In this document: positions 1 through 10,620 of the stretch, in pieces
Numbering within the stretch: the stretch's first letter is position 1
How the letters are laid out: every line of letters starts with the position of its first letter
NCBI GenBank assembly: GCA_964017185.1
Contig: OZ024876.1
Coordinates: 15,760,226 to 15,824,225 of the forward strand
Length of the DNA stretch: 64,000 bases
Direction of reading: 5' to 3'
Origin: Rugalucina vietnamica
Lineage: Eukaryota; Mollusca; Bivalvia; Lucinida; Lucinidae
Position numbers and translations under genes: made by a program
The notes under the pieces: model-generated
Told to the model about the DNA's origin: nothing
What the model saw: the letters and a program-made list of their open reading frames with translations, nothing else
Databases searched by the model: none

Positions 1-384
1 GACCACCTCATTTCGCTGCTTTATTTCTTCTAACTCACTGAAAATTTCCAAACTGTGTTTCGAGGCTAGAGGTTAACAGTAATTATTCTTTCTGAAAATG
101 TACATACCTTCCAAGTTAGCCGCGGTTTTGGAGAGAAAAAGAAGGTGATCGATCACTGGTCCACCTGACCCTGATTCACGCTGTATTATGGTGGGTGTGT
201 TAAAATGACGTCACTGAGAATGTGACGTGATGACGTCATAAATTGATATATAGAAAAACATGGCGAAGGTTCAAGCTTGGATATGGTATGTACAAATGTA
301 TTCTCCAATGCACGTCTGATCCGCTATATCAAACATGGCTATTTTTGATCGATCACTGGTCACTTTACGCTACCTTATATAATT
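1..384. other. No gene; CRE-like octamers
   Basis: No convincing coding region. The palindromic octamer TGACGTCA, the consensus CREB/ATF site, occurs near 207 and 232, with further copies at about 502 and 788 inside the neighbouring foldback element. The phrase GATCGATCACTGGTC occurs twice (near 148 and 346). Whether any of this is regulatory cannot be told from sequence. Confidence 0.4.
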
Positions 385-912
385 ACACGAATGATCGATT
401 CTTTTTCTTGCACGCCTTGATGTGGCGAAGCTTGATTATAATACTATTTACCTAGAAAAATGCTTCATCGCGGCGTCCGCCATTTTGAATTCAAACGTTT
501 TGACGTCATTGTGACGTGTGCGCTTAGCGAAGAAATTACGTGACGTCCTATACAACCAGTGATAAAAAGAACACTTGAACGCAGGTTGCGACCGGGGTGA
601 GATAACGAGGGTGAGATAAGAATTTCTAGCACACCAGATCGAGAAATCCTACGTTTTACCCCATGTGAGAAATTCTTATCTCACCCTTGTTATCTCACCC
701 CTGGCTCATTCTGCGTTCAAGTGTTCTTTTTTAACATTGGTTGTATAGGACGTCACGTAATTTCGTCGTTAAGCGCGCACGTCACAATGACGTCAAAACG
801 TTTTAAATCAAAATGGCGGACGCCGCGATTGTAGCGTTTTTCTATGTCAATAGTATGAAAATCAAGCTTTACTGCATTAAAGCGTGCAAGAAAAAGAATC
901 CATCATTCGTGT
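385..912. repeat. Foldback element with long inverted arms
   Basis: The left arm (about 385-627) and right arm (about 668-912) are imperfect reverse complements over roughly 240 bp, around a 40-nt loop. Both carry the phrases 'cttgcacgc', 'ggcgtccgcc', 'gacgtcattgtgacg' and 'gataacgagggtgagataag' in opposite orientations. No reading frame spans it. This is the structure of a foldback element or long-arm MITE. The loop sequence recurs, inverted, at about 1028-1090, so the element belongs to a family. Confidence 0.8.
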
Positions 913-913
913 A

Positions 914-1019
914 AGGTATGGATAGACAAATCTGTCCCTCGGGTCACAATTTGGCATCACTCGGCGAGCCTCGTGATGCCAAAATGTGACCCTCGGGACA
1001 GATTTGTCTATCCATACCT
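914..1019. repeat. Near-perfect 106-bp palindrome
   Basis: The two 47-bp arms (914-960 and 973-1019) are reverse complements with one mismatch and a 12-nt centre. The arms begin AGGTATGGATAG and end CTATCCATACCT. It lies directly after the right arm of the foldback element and would form a strong hairpin. Probably a small MITE or the end of a larger one. Confidence 0.85.
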
Positions 1020-1027
1020 GACACTCA

Positions 1028-1090
1028 TGTAAGATTCTTATATTCTCACATGGGGTAAAACGTAGGATTCCTCTATCTGGTGTGCAAGAA
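1028..1090. repeat. Inverted copy of the foldback loop
   Basis: The segment from 'ttcttatattctcacatggggtaaaacg' (two adjacent blocks) to 'tggtgtgcaag' is the reverse complement of about 626-680 in the loop and inner arm of the neighbouring foldback, with a few substitutions. Most likely the remains of a second, rearranged copy. Confidence 0.6.
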
Positions 1091-1173
1091 TAAGCTTTCT
1101 ACATGAAATAACTTCTAACCTGATCGTTTCAATGCGGCTCTGCGTTGGTTTGTCTTTATAGTTCTTGTATTAG

Positions 1174-1375
1174 GTCGCATGATCCAAAAGGCTCACAGCT
1201 GAGCTTATAGTAAGCCGATGCTCCGGCGTCCGTCCGCCCATGCTCCGGCGTCCGTCCTCGTTCATCGTCCGTCCGTTGTTCACAGTTTAAAAGATCTCCT
1301 GAAACCACTGGGCCAATCAAAGCCAAAGGAAGCGGGAACGAAAGTTTGTATAAATGGTCCAGCAGTGGTTATATG
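1174..1375 (-). repeat. Fragment of AGGTGAGC dispersed family
   Basis: Reads, in inverse orientation, like the end of the family seen complete at 14.2-15.26 kb: a 'ggctcac..gtgagcttata' terminus, a 'ccggcgtccgtcc' tract, then 'gatctcctgaaacc' and 'gccaatcaaagcc'. Truncated; no coding potential. Confidence 0.6.
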
Positions 1376-1451
1376 TCCAAAGTAGCCGCCAAAGCTATAA
1401 AGAGCAAAACATTTAAAATTCTTCTCCAGAACCCTAGACCTACGTTTATGA

Positions 1452-2308
1452 AACTGAAATATTATCTATAGATATTGAACTTATTAAAAAGTGCCAAGAG
1501 ATTTAGTCCTCTCGACTGGTAACAAACGGCAAAAAATCAGGGTCTAGCTCACTAACTAGCAGTGAAGATGCTTAATTATTGTCATGTATATAGCCCCGGG
1601 ACAGGGGCAGACAGCACCCAAGGCACAAAGTTATTTCCTTTTTTAATATTAATCGTCGGTCTTTATGCAAAGTACCAGCAAGTATTTTAAATGTTTCTGC
1701 TGTTTATAGCCATGGCGGCCATCTTGGTCATACCTACGATTATGAAACTTTGCACGAAGCATCGGAGAGAACACCCTTACTACATTTATATAAATCATGA
1801 CCCTGGAATGAGCTTGACCTATTTAACGGTGCATCGTTAAATAGCAGCGGATGAAGGTCAACAATCGATTTTAGCTTTCTTATAACTTTTTAACATGGCC
1901 GTTCGAATGCAGCTGTGCTGTGGTTTATCTTTAGAGTTCGTGTTTTAGCTCACATAAGCCAAAGGCTCACAAGTGAGCTTATAGTTTACCCATGTTCCGG
2001 CGTCCGTCGTCGACCATCTTCCGTCTCAAAGATGTACTCCTCTGAAACCTCTTTGCTAATCAAAGCCAAACTTCATGTCGAGCATCCTTAGGAGCGGGAA
2101 TAAAAGTTTGTATAGATGGTCAAGGTCGCATGACCAAGATGGCCGCCATGGCTATAAACAGCAGAAACAATATACATGACAATAATTAAGCATCTTCACT
2201 GCTAGTTAGTGAGCTAGGCCCTGATTTTTTGCCATTTGTTACCAGTCGAGAAGACTAAATCTCTTGGCACTTTTTAATAAGTTCAATATCTATAGATAAT
2301 ATTTCAGC
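1452..2308. repeat. Foldback element, about 140-bp arms plus inner arms
   Basis: The outer arms 1452-1592 and about 2174-2308 are reverse complements with few changes; both include 'actaactagcagtgaagatg' or its complement. A second inverted pair lies inside (1697-1733 and 2128-2168, around 'tttatagccatggcggcc'). The 400-bp centre holds another fragment of the AGGTGAGC family (about 1950-2110). A solo copy of one arm is at 8212-8345. Confidence 0.75.
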
Positions 2309-2329
2309 ATTATAGCAATCTCAGATCGG

Positions 2330-2738
2330 TAGCTTAAGACCTGAAAAAGACCAGTCTTATCGGTACCTTGCAAACAAGAGGTATTTGGGCTGGTTATTAT
2401 AAACATGCCCTAAGTAATAATACGTTAATTTTGTGTTTTAAGCAGCACAACGCATCCCTTGCATTTATAAGAGGTCAATGTATATCTAAAAATAATTGTC
2501 ATGCTTTTAGAACATGATAATTTGTTAAAATCTATCATAAAAATTTAAACAATGCTTAAGGGTATGATTACCCCACCCACACCCATTATTAAACCAACTT
2601 CATATTTGTGTAAAACTTTCATGTTTAGACATTAAAATAAATATTTTTCTCTAATATCCTAAATACCATTTAGCACTCTTACATTATTGTCAAAAATAAA
2701 AACAGTATATGATTAAATTTGAATATTCATGAGTATTG
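2330..2738. other. No feature seen
   Basis: AT-rich sequence without convincing coding potential, inverted repeat or known motif. Confidence 0.5.

Positions 2739-2791
<53 letters not shown>
2739..2791. repeat. Poly(A) run of 53
   Basis: A pure run of 53 adenines. It could be the tail of a plus-strand retroposed sequence, but nothing recognisable lies upstream, so it is recorded as a homopolymer only. Confidence 0.9.
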
Positions 2792-2794
<3 letters not shown>

Positions 2795-3420
2795 TGGAGA
2801 AAAAGTCATGAGTCCTTGAGCTATGATGCAGCCTTACCAGCATATGCTTTAGGTTCCAATCAGTTCATCTGCCTAAAATGGTTTACATAATAATAAACTT
2901 ACTTGCTCTATGTAGCATATATGGTTTCCATGGCAACCATTAATGCGCATTGGGACGAACAGGTCTACAAATAGAACAATTTCCTGCTGATACTTATCGT
3001 AGACCACCAAACTGAATCAATAGCTTGTATAGATGTAGCCTTATTTTCAAATGGTAAGATATTCAAATAATCTAATTTGCATATTCAAATAATCTAATTT
3101 GCATATTCGTAAATATTTATAAAGACGACACAACTACTGAGGTCCAGACCATCATTGCAGCATTTTTCATACGAGCGATACAATTTGATAAATTGCACCA
3201 GAGCTTTTAATGACACATATCTCATTTGTGCCCTGCCCATTGGGCCCCTAGAAATTAATGGGCTGCTTGTGCCTCCATGCAATGCTTATAAACTACTGAC
3301 TGACCATCTAATTACTGGCTTACCGCTCAAAAGGTCTGAGCCTGCCTAGGAAAAGTGGTTCAAGTCAAACCATCCATACATGTAATATCATAAGCGTTTT
3401 AAATTGAAGATTACAAAAAA
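2792..3420. other. No gene; one short tandem duplication
   Basis: No convincing gene. A 23-bp duplication around 'tcaaataatctaatttgca' lies at about 3061-3106. The short ORFs here read across both strands and look accidental. Confidence 0.5.
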
Positions 3421-3429
3421 AAAATACTT

Positions 3430-5530
3430 TGGACCCCTGAGGAGTTTTGCGGGAAAATTAAGTGACCGTATCTAAATTGGAGAAAATTTAAAATTTGGAG
3501 ACATACTTGCAACATTTCATGTAACTCGATTGCGTTTGGCTCTAGAGAGATAAAAGTGGTATGCAATGATAACTAAATTAATACAATGCACTAATAACCT
3601 GTTGACTTGCATAAAGATGTATGACTTCTAATACCTTGTACATGAAGAAAAACATTATAAATTGAATAAAAGAATAACAAAAAACTAAGGGGTATACTTA
3701 AAAAATCTCTCATAACTCAACTTTTAATGGTCATAGAGTACTAAGAATAGTATGATATTATTGCTAATATACTGTACTAAAGATGAACTGGCTGGTACAG
3801 ACATATCTGACCATTGCTACCTAGCATATAAATCGAAATCTTATAGAATGGTGAAAAAAGCGAACAAATTAAGGGCTATACTTACAAAACTGCTCGTAAC
3901 TCAATATCTGATGAACATAGAGAGTTGAAAATAGCGTCAAATAATTGCTGAGACAGTGTACGACTGCTAAATGGGTTCGTTATAACTTATCTGACGTCTA
4001 CGACCTAGAATATAAATGAAAACCTTATTGATTGGAGAAAAATCGTGAAAAAAATAAGGAGGTATACTTACAAAATTGCTTATAAATAAAATGCTAATGG
4101 CCATGGAGAGCTTAGATTAGTAGCAAATGATTGCTATATAGGCATAAATGTAAACATATCTGACTTCTAATACGTAGTATATGCATAACAGCTATAAAAT
4201 TGGGAAATCACAAATAAACTAAGGGGGTAGTCTTACCAAATCTCTTGTAACTCGTGTGTTAATGGTCCTAGAATTGTACGAATAGTATCAAATGATTGCG
4301 TTTGCAATGTTCTAATGATGTATGTGTTGGCATTAACATATCTGATTCCTGCTACCTAGCATATGGATGAAATCTAATGAAATGGGGAAAAATCGGGAAC
4401 AAACTATGGAGGTGTATTACCAAATCGCTTGTAACTCAACTGCTTCTAACCATAGAAAGCCACAGATAGTGTCAAATTTTTGTTCAGACAATGGGCTAGT
4501 GATATAAGGGATAATGTAAACTTATCTGACGTCTACTACGTATAATTTTAATTAAAACCTTATAAATTAGAGAAAAAATGGCGAAAACAAGTAAGGAGGT
4601 ATACTAACAAAATCGCTTATAACTCAACGGCTAATGGCCCTAGAGAGTTAAGAATAGTAGCAAATGGTTGCTAATGTAATATACTAACCATATGTTGACA
4701 TAAATAAACATATCTGTCATCTAATACCTTGTACATGTATATGAGTAAAAACTTTAAAAATGGGAGCAGAAATCACAAAAAACCTAAGGGGTAGTATTAT
4801 TAAATCTCCTATAGCTCGTGTGTTAATGGTCCTAGAGAGTTATGAATAGTATCAAATGTTTGCTTCTGCAATGTTCTAAGGATATATTAGCTGATATAAA
4901 CATATCTGAATCCCTGCTACCTAGCATGTGAATCGAAACCTAATAAAATTGGGGGTAAATCGTGAACAAACATAAGGGGATATACATACCAAATCGCTTG
5001 TAATTCAACTGCTAATGAACATAGAGAGCTGAGAATAGTGTCAAATTATTGCTAAGACAGTGGGCTAGTTTAAACATATCTGATTTCTATTGCCAAGAAT
5101 ATAAATACAAACCTTATAAATTGGAGAAAAATCATAAAAAACAGAGATATACATGTACATTACTCAACTATGTTTTGCCCTAAGGTGTTAAGGTAAGTAT
5201 AAGATAATTGATAAAGAAATGTACAGAAGATATATTAGCATCTGACTTCACTTGACAAACTTGACTTCTTCTACATAGTATATGAATCAAAACCTTATAA
5301 ATTGGAGGAAAATCTCGAAAATAAGTGATGAGGGTATACTTACAAATTATCTTGTATCTCAATTGCTATTAATCCTACAACGCTGATAATAGTGTCAAGT
5401 GATTGCTTAGGCAATGTTCTAATACATATTGTCAGGTAAAACTGATATATCATATGTAGCCTAGAATATTATTTAAAAACACACCTTTATATAGGATATA
5501 TTGGAGAAAAATTAGTTAAACTAAGGGGGT
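3430..5530. repeat. Degenerate tandem array, about 185-bp units
   Basis: The phrase 'actaaggggtatacttac.aaatcgcttgtaactcaac' (degenerate) recurs near 3688, 3868, 4054, 4217, 4403, 4592, 4783, 4972, 5150, 5328 and 5520, a period of about 163-192 bp. Each unit also holds 'taatggncctagagagtt', 'agtgtcaaatgattgct', 'acatatctgac' and 'aaccttataaattggagaaa'. Alternate units resemble each other more closely, which hints at a dimeric higher-order unit of about 370 bp. This is satellite-like DNA, old and diverged. Confidence 0.85.
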
Positions 5531-5639
5531 ACACTGCATGAAAAAAAACGCGTTTAATTTGACATAATATTCGCACAAAACGTAATTAAATTTCAAATTT
5601 AATTGATTTTTTGTAAGTTTTCGTTGGAATCATATTTCA

Positions 5640-6650
5640 AATATACTTCTCGTTATACCCCCGGCATTTATGCCGACGGGTATATAGTTTTCGCTTTTCC
5701 ATTCGTCCGTTCGTATGTTCGTTAGTTCGTTAGTTCGTTGGTTCGTTGGTTCGTTAGTTCAGTTAAAATGTCAAAGTTTTGGTTAAAGTTTCTCTGCTGG
5801 TGTATATCTCATGAACTAAATATCAGAAACCATTCATATTTGGACTATAGGTACCCTATAGGGTTGGCTTTGTTTCTATGAGTTTGGACACCAGGGTCCA
5901 TGCCCGGGGGTGGGGCTAGAGTTCAAAATCTAGGTCACCTTTAATTTGCGTCAAAGTTTTGGTTAAAGTTTCTCTATTGGTGTATATCTCATGAACTATA
6001 TATCAGAAACCATTCATATTTGGACTATAGGTACCCTATAGGGTTAGCTTTGTTTCTATGATTTTGGACCCCAGGGTCCATGTCCGGGGGTGGGGCTAGA
6101 GTTCAAAATCTAGGTCACCTTTAATTTGCGTCAAAGTTTTGGTTAAAGTTTCTCTAGAGGGGTATATCTCATGAGCCAATCATCAGAAGCCATTCATATT
6201 TGGACTACAGGTACCCTATAGGGTATAGGGTTGGGTCTATGTCGCGGGGGAGGGGGCGCTTGAGTTCAAGATCTAGGACATCAATTCTTTTATTATTACT
6301 ATTATTTTTTTTTTAATTTAGACTGACATTCTATTTTCATTTTCCATCTAGGACTGAGGACCTGACCCTCAATGTCCGTGATTAAATCCTAGATGGAGTA
6401 CACAAGTCAGCTCTGTGTACTGCTCTAAAGAAGATATGTCACTCTAAAAACTACACTCCCTCATGTCTGTGGTCAAAGTGCTTTAGAATGCACACTTCCA
6501 TTAAGTATTTGATAAGGGTACTGTCTTTTGTTTTGGATTTGTGATTCAATGTCAGGAGTGTACATGTGCTGGGTGGTTGTGGGATGGAGAAGGAGGACTG
6601 GGTGACCACCAGCCGGGGGTATAGGTGCCTCTCAAGGCACTTTTTCTAGT
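5640..6650. repeat. Nested element with three 180-bp units
   Basis: Starts at 'ttatacccccggc' and ends at 'gccgggggtatagg', which are inverted. After a tract of degenerate GTTCGTTG/A octamers (about 5703-5762) come three direct units of about 180 bp, starting near 5767, 5948 and 6128 at 'gtcaaagttttggttaaag'. They contain 'ggactataggtaccctatag', itself partly palindromic. No coding capacity. Confidence 0.75.
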
Positions 6651-6911
6651 TTACTTTAAGTTTAATGCAACGTAAACTGTTACAGTTTACTGCGTTTATG
6701 TGCAAATTATACTCAAACAAAACGTAAAATCTGAAGAAAGTAAATGTAAATTGTATGCCTTGTAAACGTGGAGTTGTGTCAGCTTAAATTCATACAAAAC
6801 TTGGAGTTTAATTTGACGTAAACTTGACTTAAATTTGACAATAATACATGCAAAATCGTAATTGGCGAATAATGATTATGCAACATAGACAGAAAAAATA
6901 ATTTGTTTAAA

Positions 6912-6990
6912 CAAAAGAAGGACAGTGGGATTCGAACCCACCGCTTTTGCGGATTTCCTTTTTACGCGCTACCCTGTCCTACCCTGCACC
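6912..6990 (-). other. tRNA-derived fragment
   Basis: On the minus strand the segment contains GTGGGTTCGAATCCCAC, a complete T-arm with a consensus RNA polymerase III B box (GGTTCGAATCC), followed by an acceptor-like 'tgtcc'. No A box or D arm can be folded upstream, so this is a 3' tRNA fragment or SINE head rather than a working tRNA gene. Confidence 0.5.
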
Positions 6991-7649
6991 CCCAGTCTTC
7001 CCCGACCCAGGCTCCAAGTCCGTTTTTGCACCGGGATCTTCGACTGAAAGAAACAAGACATGTAGGTGATTGGAGGGTGAGATACACAACACATTAAACA
7101 TTATACCCTAACAACGTACTAGCACATTCCGCCATATCAACAGTTGGTAGAAGATCTGAAATTTAAGGTTATAAGCTTTAGAGTCGAAGTTTGATGAAAT
7201 TTACGAAATCAAAAACTCCAAGTTTTATAACTTTTAATTTTTCACTGCATACATGAAATTTTCAAGCCGTTTACTTTGACTTTAAGAGGTACAACAACTT
7301 CAGATTTTAATCATATTTTAAATTTGAATTTAATTTTACAAACGAATTATTGGACAAATAATTGTACATTATATTCTTATATATCAGGAATATACTTTAA
7401 GTTTAAGTATCCCAAAAATTTCACATTTTCTTTTTCTTAAATCTTAATTAAAATCTTAGACGTGAAATTATTTCTACTTTAATGCATGCTTACATGCAGG
7501 TAAACGCGGAATAGAAAGCATAACAAAATGTTTGAACAACGTCAAGTTTTGTGTCACCTAAAATTTGAATTAAATCTCAAACTCCGAGTTGTATGGAATT
7601 TTACGAAAATGTAAACTTACTTAAACGCGTTTTTTCATGCTGTGGTATG

Positions 7650-8205
7650 TTTTATGAATATTCATGAATATGCAAATAAGATGATTTGCAAATGATACAA
7701 ATGAATGTAAAGTACTTGTTGTAACTCTAGTTTGAGATCAAAGTCGATCCAGTGGCAGCAAAGATATACTGGTAACCAACTTTGTGGGTACATGCACGCC
7801 CAATTGTATGAATTCCAGAATGTAAAATTGCAATAACTTGACCTTTGACCTCATGTTTCTCAGACATACTATCCAGTTAGAACTTGTAGCAAGGCTTGAT
7901 ATCATTTATTATCCATTTGTATTTATTTCCATTCATATTTCAGTACAATGTGACAAAGAAAAGAAGACAGTATACTTAAATGTATCATTTACCGCATATT
8001 TGCACTTACTTGACCTTTGACCTCTCAGTGACCTCCAATGTGGGAGTAATTGCGCTCTAAAGTGCTAAGAGATTCAATGTTGACTATGTTTATGTAAAAG
8101 AAATCTGCTAGCTTTGGATTTTGCATGAAAATAATAACATTTTCCATGTCAAATAAAACATTTTTTTCCGAAATTAGGTACCTAACGAAAATTGAGTTTT
8201 TGGGG
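7650..8205. other. No feature seen
   Basis: AT-rich. Contains 'cttgacctttgacctc' twice (about 7840 and 8010), which may reflect a diverged dispersed repeat. No convincing gene. Confidence 0.4.
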
Positions 8206-8211
8206 CCATAA

Positions 8212-8345
8212 TCTACCGATCTGTGATTGCTATTATAATGAAATTTTATCTACACATGACTAACAGAAAATTAGTATTAGATTTAGTCCCCTTGACTGGT
8301 AACAAAAAATTGTCTATCTCACGGACTATGCAAGGTGACAAAAGT
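8212..8345. repeat. Solo arm of the 1.4-2.3 kb foldback
   Basis: The order 'ctaccgatctgtgattgct', 'gaaattttatct', 'gatttagtcccc', 'gactggtaacaaa', 'ctcacggactatgca' matches the arm of the foldback at 1452-2308 (compare 2140-2345 in reverse complement). Only one arm is present. Confidence 0.6.
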
Positions 8346-8421
8346 TATTGTATCAGTTACTCATCCGTTATCATTTGGTAACCTCGCATCGCAAAGGTAC
8401 GATACGTATATTATAAAACTG

Positions 8422-8612
8422 CCGTATTCATTTGTTTGTATTGAGGCTAACCGTCCCAGTCAACATCATGTCCGGACGGTGGGTTTAACAAGTACTGTAA
8501 GGTGTTAGTTAATGTATCTTGCTCAAGGACACAACACTGTGCCATTGTGAGGATCGAACTCAGGACCTCTCGATTGGGAGTCCAACGCTTAACCAATACG
8601 CCACCGCGCTCT
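8422..8612 (-). mobile_element. tRNA-derived SINE
   Basis: On the minus strand the element starts with a tRNA-like head (GCGCGGTGGCGTATTGGTTA as D-arm/A-box region, GAGTTCGATCC as B box). It continues with a core 'gtgtccttgagcaaga' and ends 'ttgactgggacggttagcc' then 'caatacaaac'. The SINE at 10.5 and 12.3 kb has the same core and tail, so both belong to one family. The head is intact enough to have carried an internal polymerase III promoter. Confidence 0.75.
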
Positions 8613-8859
8613 CCAGTACCATATTTAGAAATAAGAACCATACGAAGACAGTGCCAATTTCGAATAAGGCATATCTCCATGAAAAATAACATTAAACACC
8701 CACTACATACATAAAATCCGCCAAGTGTTCCTTCAACAGAATGTTTTTAAAATACATATATATTTGTCTGCAAATACTCAGAACGCCTTCCGTCAATGAC
8801 GCCCAAGCGGACTTTTGATACCATAACGAAAACGCCCATGTGATACATAGACAAGGTTG

Positions 8860-9430
8860 TAAAAAATGAAAATTTTCAACATTTTTTATATTTTAAGTTT
8901 TTTTTGTTTATATTATTCTTATTTTTGCTCAAAACATATATTATGGGTACACGTTATAACCGCCTCGCCAATGCGGTTCTAACGAGTACCCACAATATAT
9001 ATTTTTGAGCAAGAATAAGAAAAATAGCTAAGTTTTACTTATAAAAAAAAATGGGATTTAAGGGGGTATTCAATGCACGAACAAGTTATCCTCAGAATGC
9101 GTTCCACCAAAGAAACGGTCAGATCATTACGAAAACTTGCACATACAATATACTGAGATTTTTTTAGCTTTAAAAATTGAAAATTTTCAATGGAAAAATT
9201 TTGATATTTTTCTTAATTTGCTCAAAACATAGATTGTGGGTACACGTTAGAACCGCCTCGCCGAGGCGGTTCTTACGAGTACCCACAATTTATGTTTTGG
9301 AGCAAAAATCAGAAAAAATTGTATACCCCTGTATACCCAAGTTTTGCTATATAAAAGTGGGGTTCGAGAGGTATACACTACACGGACACGTTTTCCCGAT
9401 GATGCGTTCCACCAAAGAAATGGTCAGATA
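8860..9430. repeat. Tandem pair of hairpin units, about 265 bp apart
   Basis: Two strong hairpins (about 8916-9021 and 9208-9318) share 'gctcaaaacata', 'gggtacacgtta', 'accgcctcgcc' and their complements. Each is followed by a similar flank: '..gggnt..agggggtatnca.tgcac', then 'gcgttccaccaaagaaa' and 'ggtcagat'. This is a duplicated unit of about 265 bp that would extrude as stem-loops with a GC-rich tip. Confidence 0.75.
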
Positions 9431-9584
9431 GTTCATTTTTGTCTGATCAAACACGCGAACATGAACATCTGGAGAACATGGGATTTTTTTGAAGTTGTAA
9501 AACTATTAAGCCAGTGATTGACATATTCTATCTACAATGAGCAATATCATCAATCATTAGGAACAAGATCAAGACTCTTGATTT

Positions 9585-9705
9585 TTCCCGCAGAAAAAAA
9601 TCCCGCGGGAATATAATACCATGTTAATAAAATGGAAAAAAAAAAATCCACGGGATTTTTTCCACAGAAATTTATTCCCGCGGGATTTTTTTCAACATGA
9701 TATCG
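9585..9705. repeat. CCGCGGGA inverted-repeat cluster
   Basis: Three copies of a 'tcccgcgggat/aat' palindrome or its decayed form (tccacgggattttt) lie in about 100 bp, separated by A/T runs. The outer part forms an inverted repeat ('accatgttaataaa' against 'tttttcaacatgat'). Small MITE-like structure. Confidence 0.5.
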
Positions 9706-9966
9706 GTCAAGCAGAAAGACATTTCCACAGGCTCTTTAAGGTCTACGATCAAATCTCTTGTCTTAATTTCTTAGGTCTTCCATTAAGTTATCAACCGCGA
9801 TAAAATTCCTATATTTTCAAAATGTTTAAAGTATCAGAAGTCAATAATTGCAATTCATTCTATGAATGGTAATGGGTTCTGCTGTCATCAAGTAATGTTT
9901 ACAGTTTCTACTTTACTAGCATTTTGTAGGGGCAACAAGTGAAGGCAGCCAAGAAGCAACTCAATA

Positions 9967-10194
9967 TGAGCTGCCTCATGAGAAAACCAACAATCTGCCT
10001 ATGCGAAACCAAAGGTGCAGATCAGCTACTGCGAAGCTGATCAGCCTTTGTTTTCGCTACATAGTTAGTACAATTCCTCTACTTCCTAAATCCAAAATTT
10101 CCAGCCTATAGCCGTCTTCGGTGCTTGTACAGCCCGGTTTGTCTCAGACCTGTTAGAAAACCACATTGTTGGTTTTCCCACGAGACGGCTCATA
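9967..10194. mobile_element. Nested-palindrome MITE, copy 1
   Basis: The ends 'tgagctgcctcatgagaaaa' (left) and 'ttttcccacgagacggctca' (right) are inverted, with 'ccaacaa' continuing the repeat. Inside is a second, smaller inverted repeat ('gcgaaaccaaagg' and 'cctttgttttcgc'). About 228 bp, non-coding. A second copy in opposite orientation is at 39014-39243. Confidence 0.8.
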
Positions 10195-10363
10195 TGTTTG
10201 ATTGTGTGCACAAATATTTCTTGGTCTTTACTCTTGTCAAGTTTTATGAATGCTATGTTACAAATTATAGTTATAGCATGTAACAATATTGAAGGAAATA
10301 AAAAAGGATAAAATATGAATACAATGTGTTTTATCATTTATTACTGTCCAATTTAACAATACT

Positions 10364-10463
10364 AGCTATAGCTCGATTTTGCCCTTAGACAGATCATGAT
10401 TAACCAACTTACAGCTGTATTGTGTATTACGAGACCCTGTAACATCAAAATCGAGCTATAGTC
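10364..10463. repeat. Small inverted repeat, 16-bp perfect arms
   Basis: CTATAGCTCGATTTTG (about 10366-10381) and its exact reverse complement (about 10446-10461) bracket 64 nt of unrelated sequence. Probably a short MITE remnant. Confidence 0.65.
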
Positions 10464-10620
10464 CATAACAAAAATATCATAAAACATATGCATTTATTTA
10501 CAACACTTGGATTGGGAGTGTGATGGCCTGGTGGTAGAGCATAGCTACTACTACTATACTCAAGAGGCCTGGGTTTGATCACCACAAGGGTGCCATGTTG
10601 TATCCTTGAGCAAGACAAGT

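Larger units (their letters stand above)
5534..7642. mobile_element. TIR element, 2.1 kb, non-autonomous
   Basis: The left end (5534-5557, 'ctgcatgaaaaaaaacgcg') and right end (7619-7642, 'cgcgttttttcatgctg') are inverted copies of about 24 bp with small differences. The interior holds many copies of 'aaatttga' and 'gtaaac' in both orientations, the subterminal repeat style of non-autonomous DNA transposons. No transposase-like frame is present. A 1-kb tandem-repeat element (about 5640-6650) and a tRNA-like fragment are nested inside. Confidence 0.6.

Noticed and set aside
2739-2791. Poly(A) tail of a processed pseudogene
   Set aside because: No recognisable coding or transposon sequence upstream on the plus strand; could equally be a slipped homopolymer.
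3430-5530. CRISPR-like array
   Set aside because: Repeats are long, diverged and not separated by unique spacers; the setting is eukaryotic. It is a degenerate satellite.
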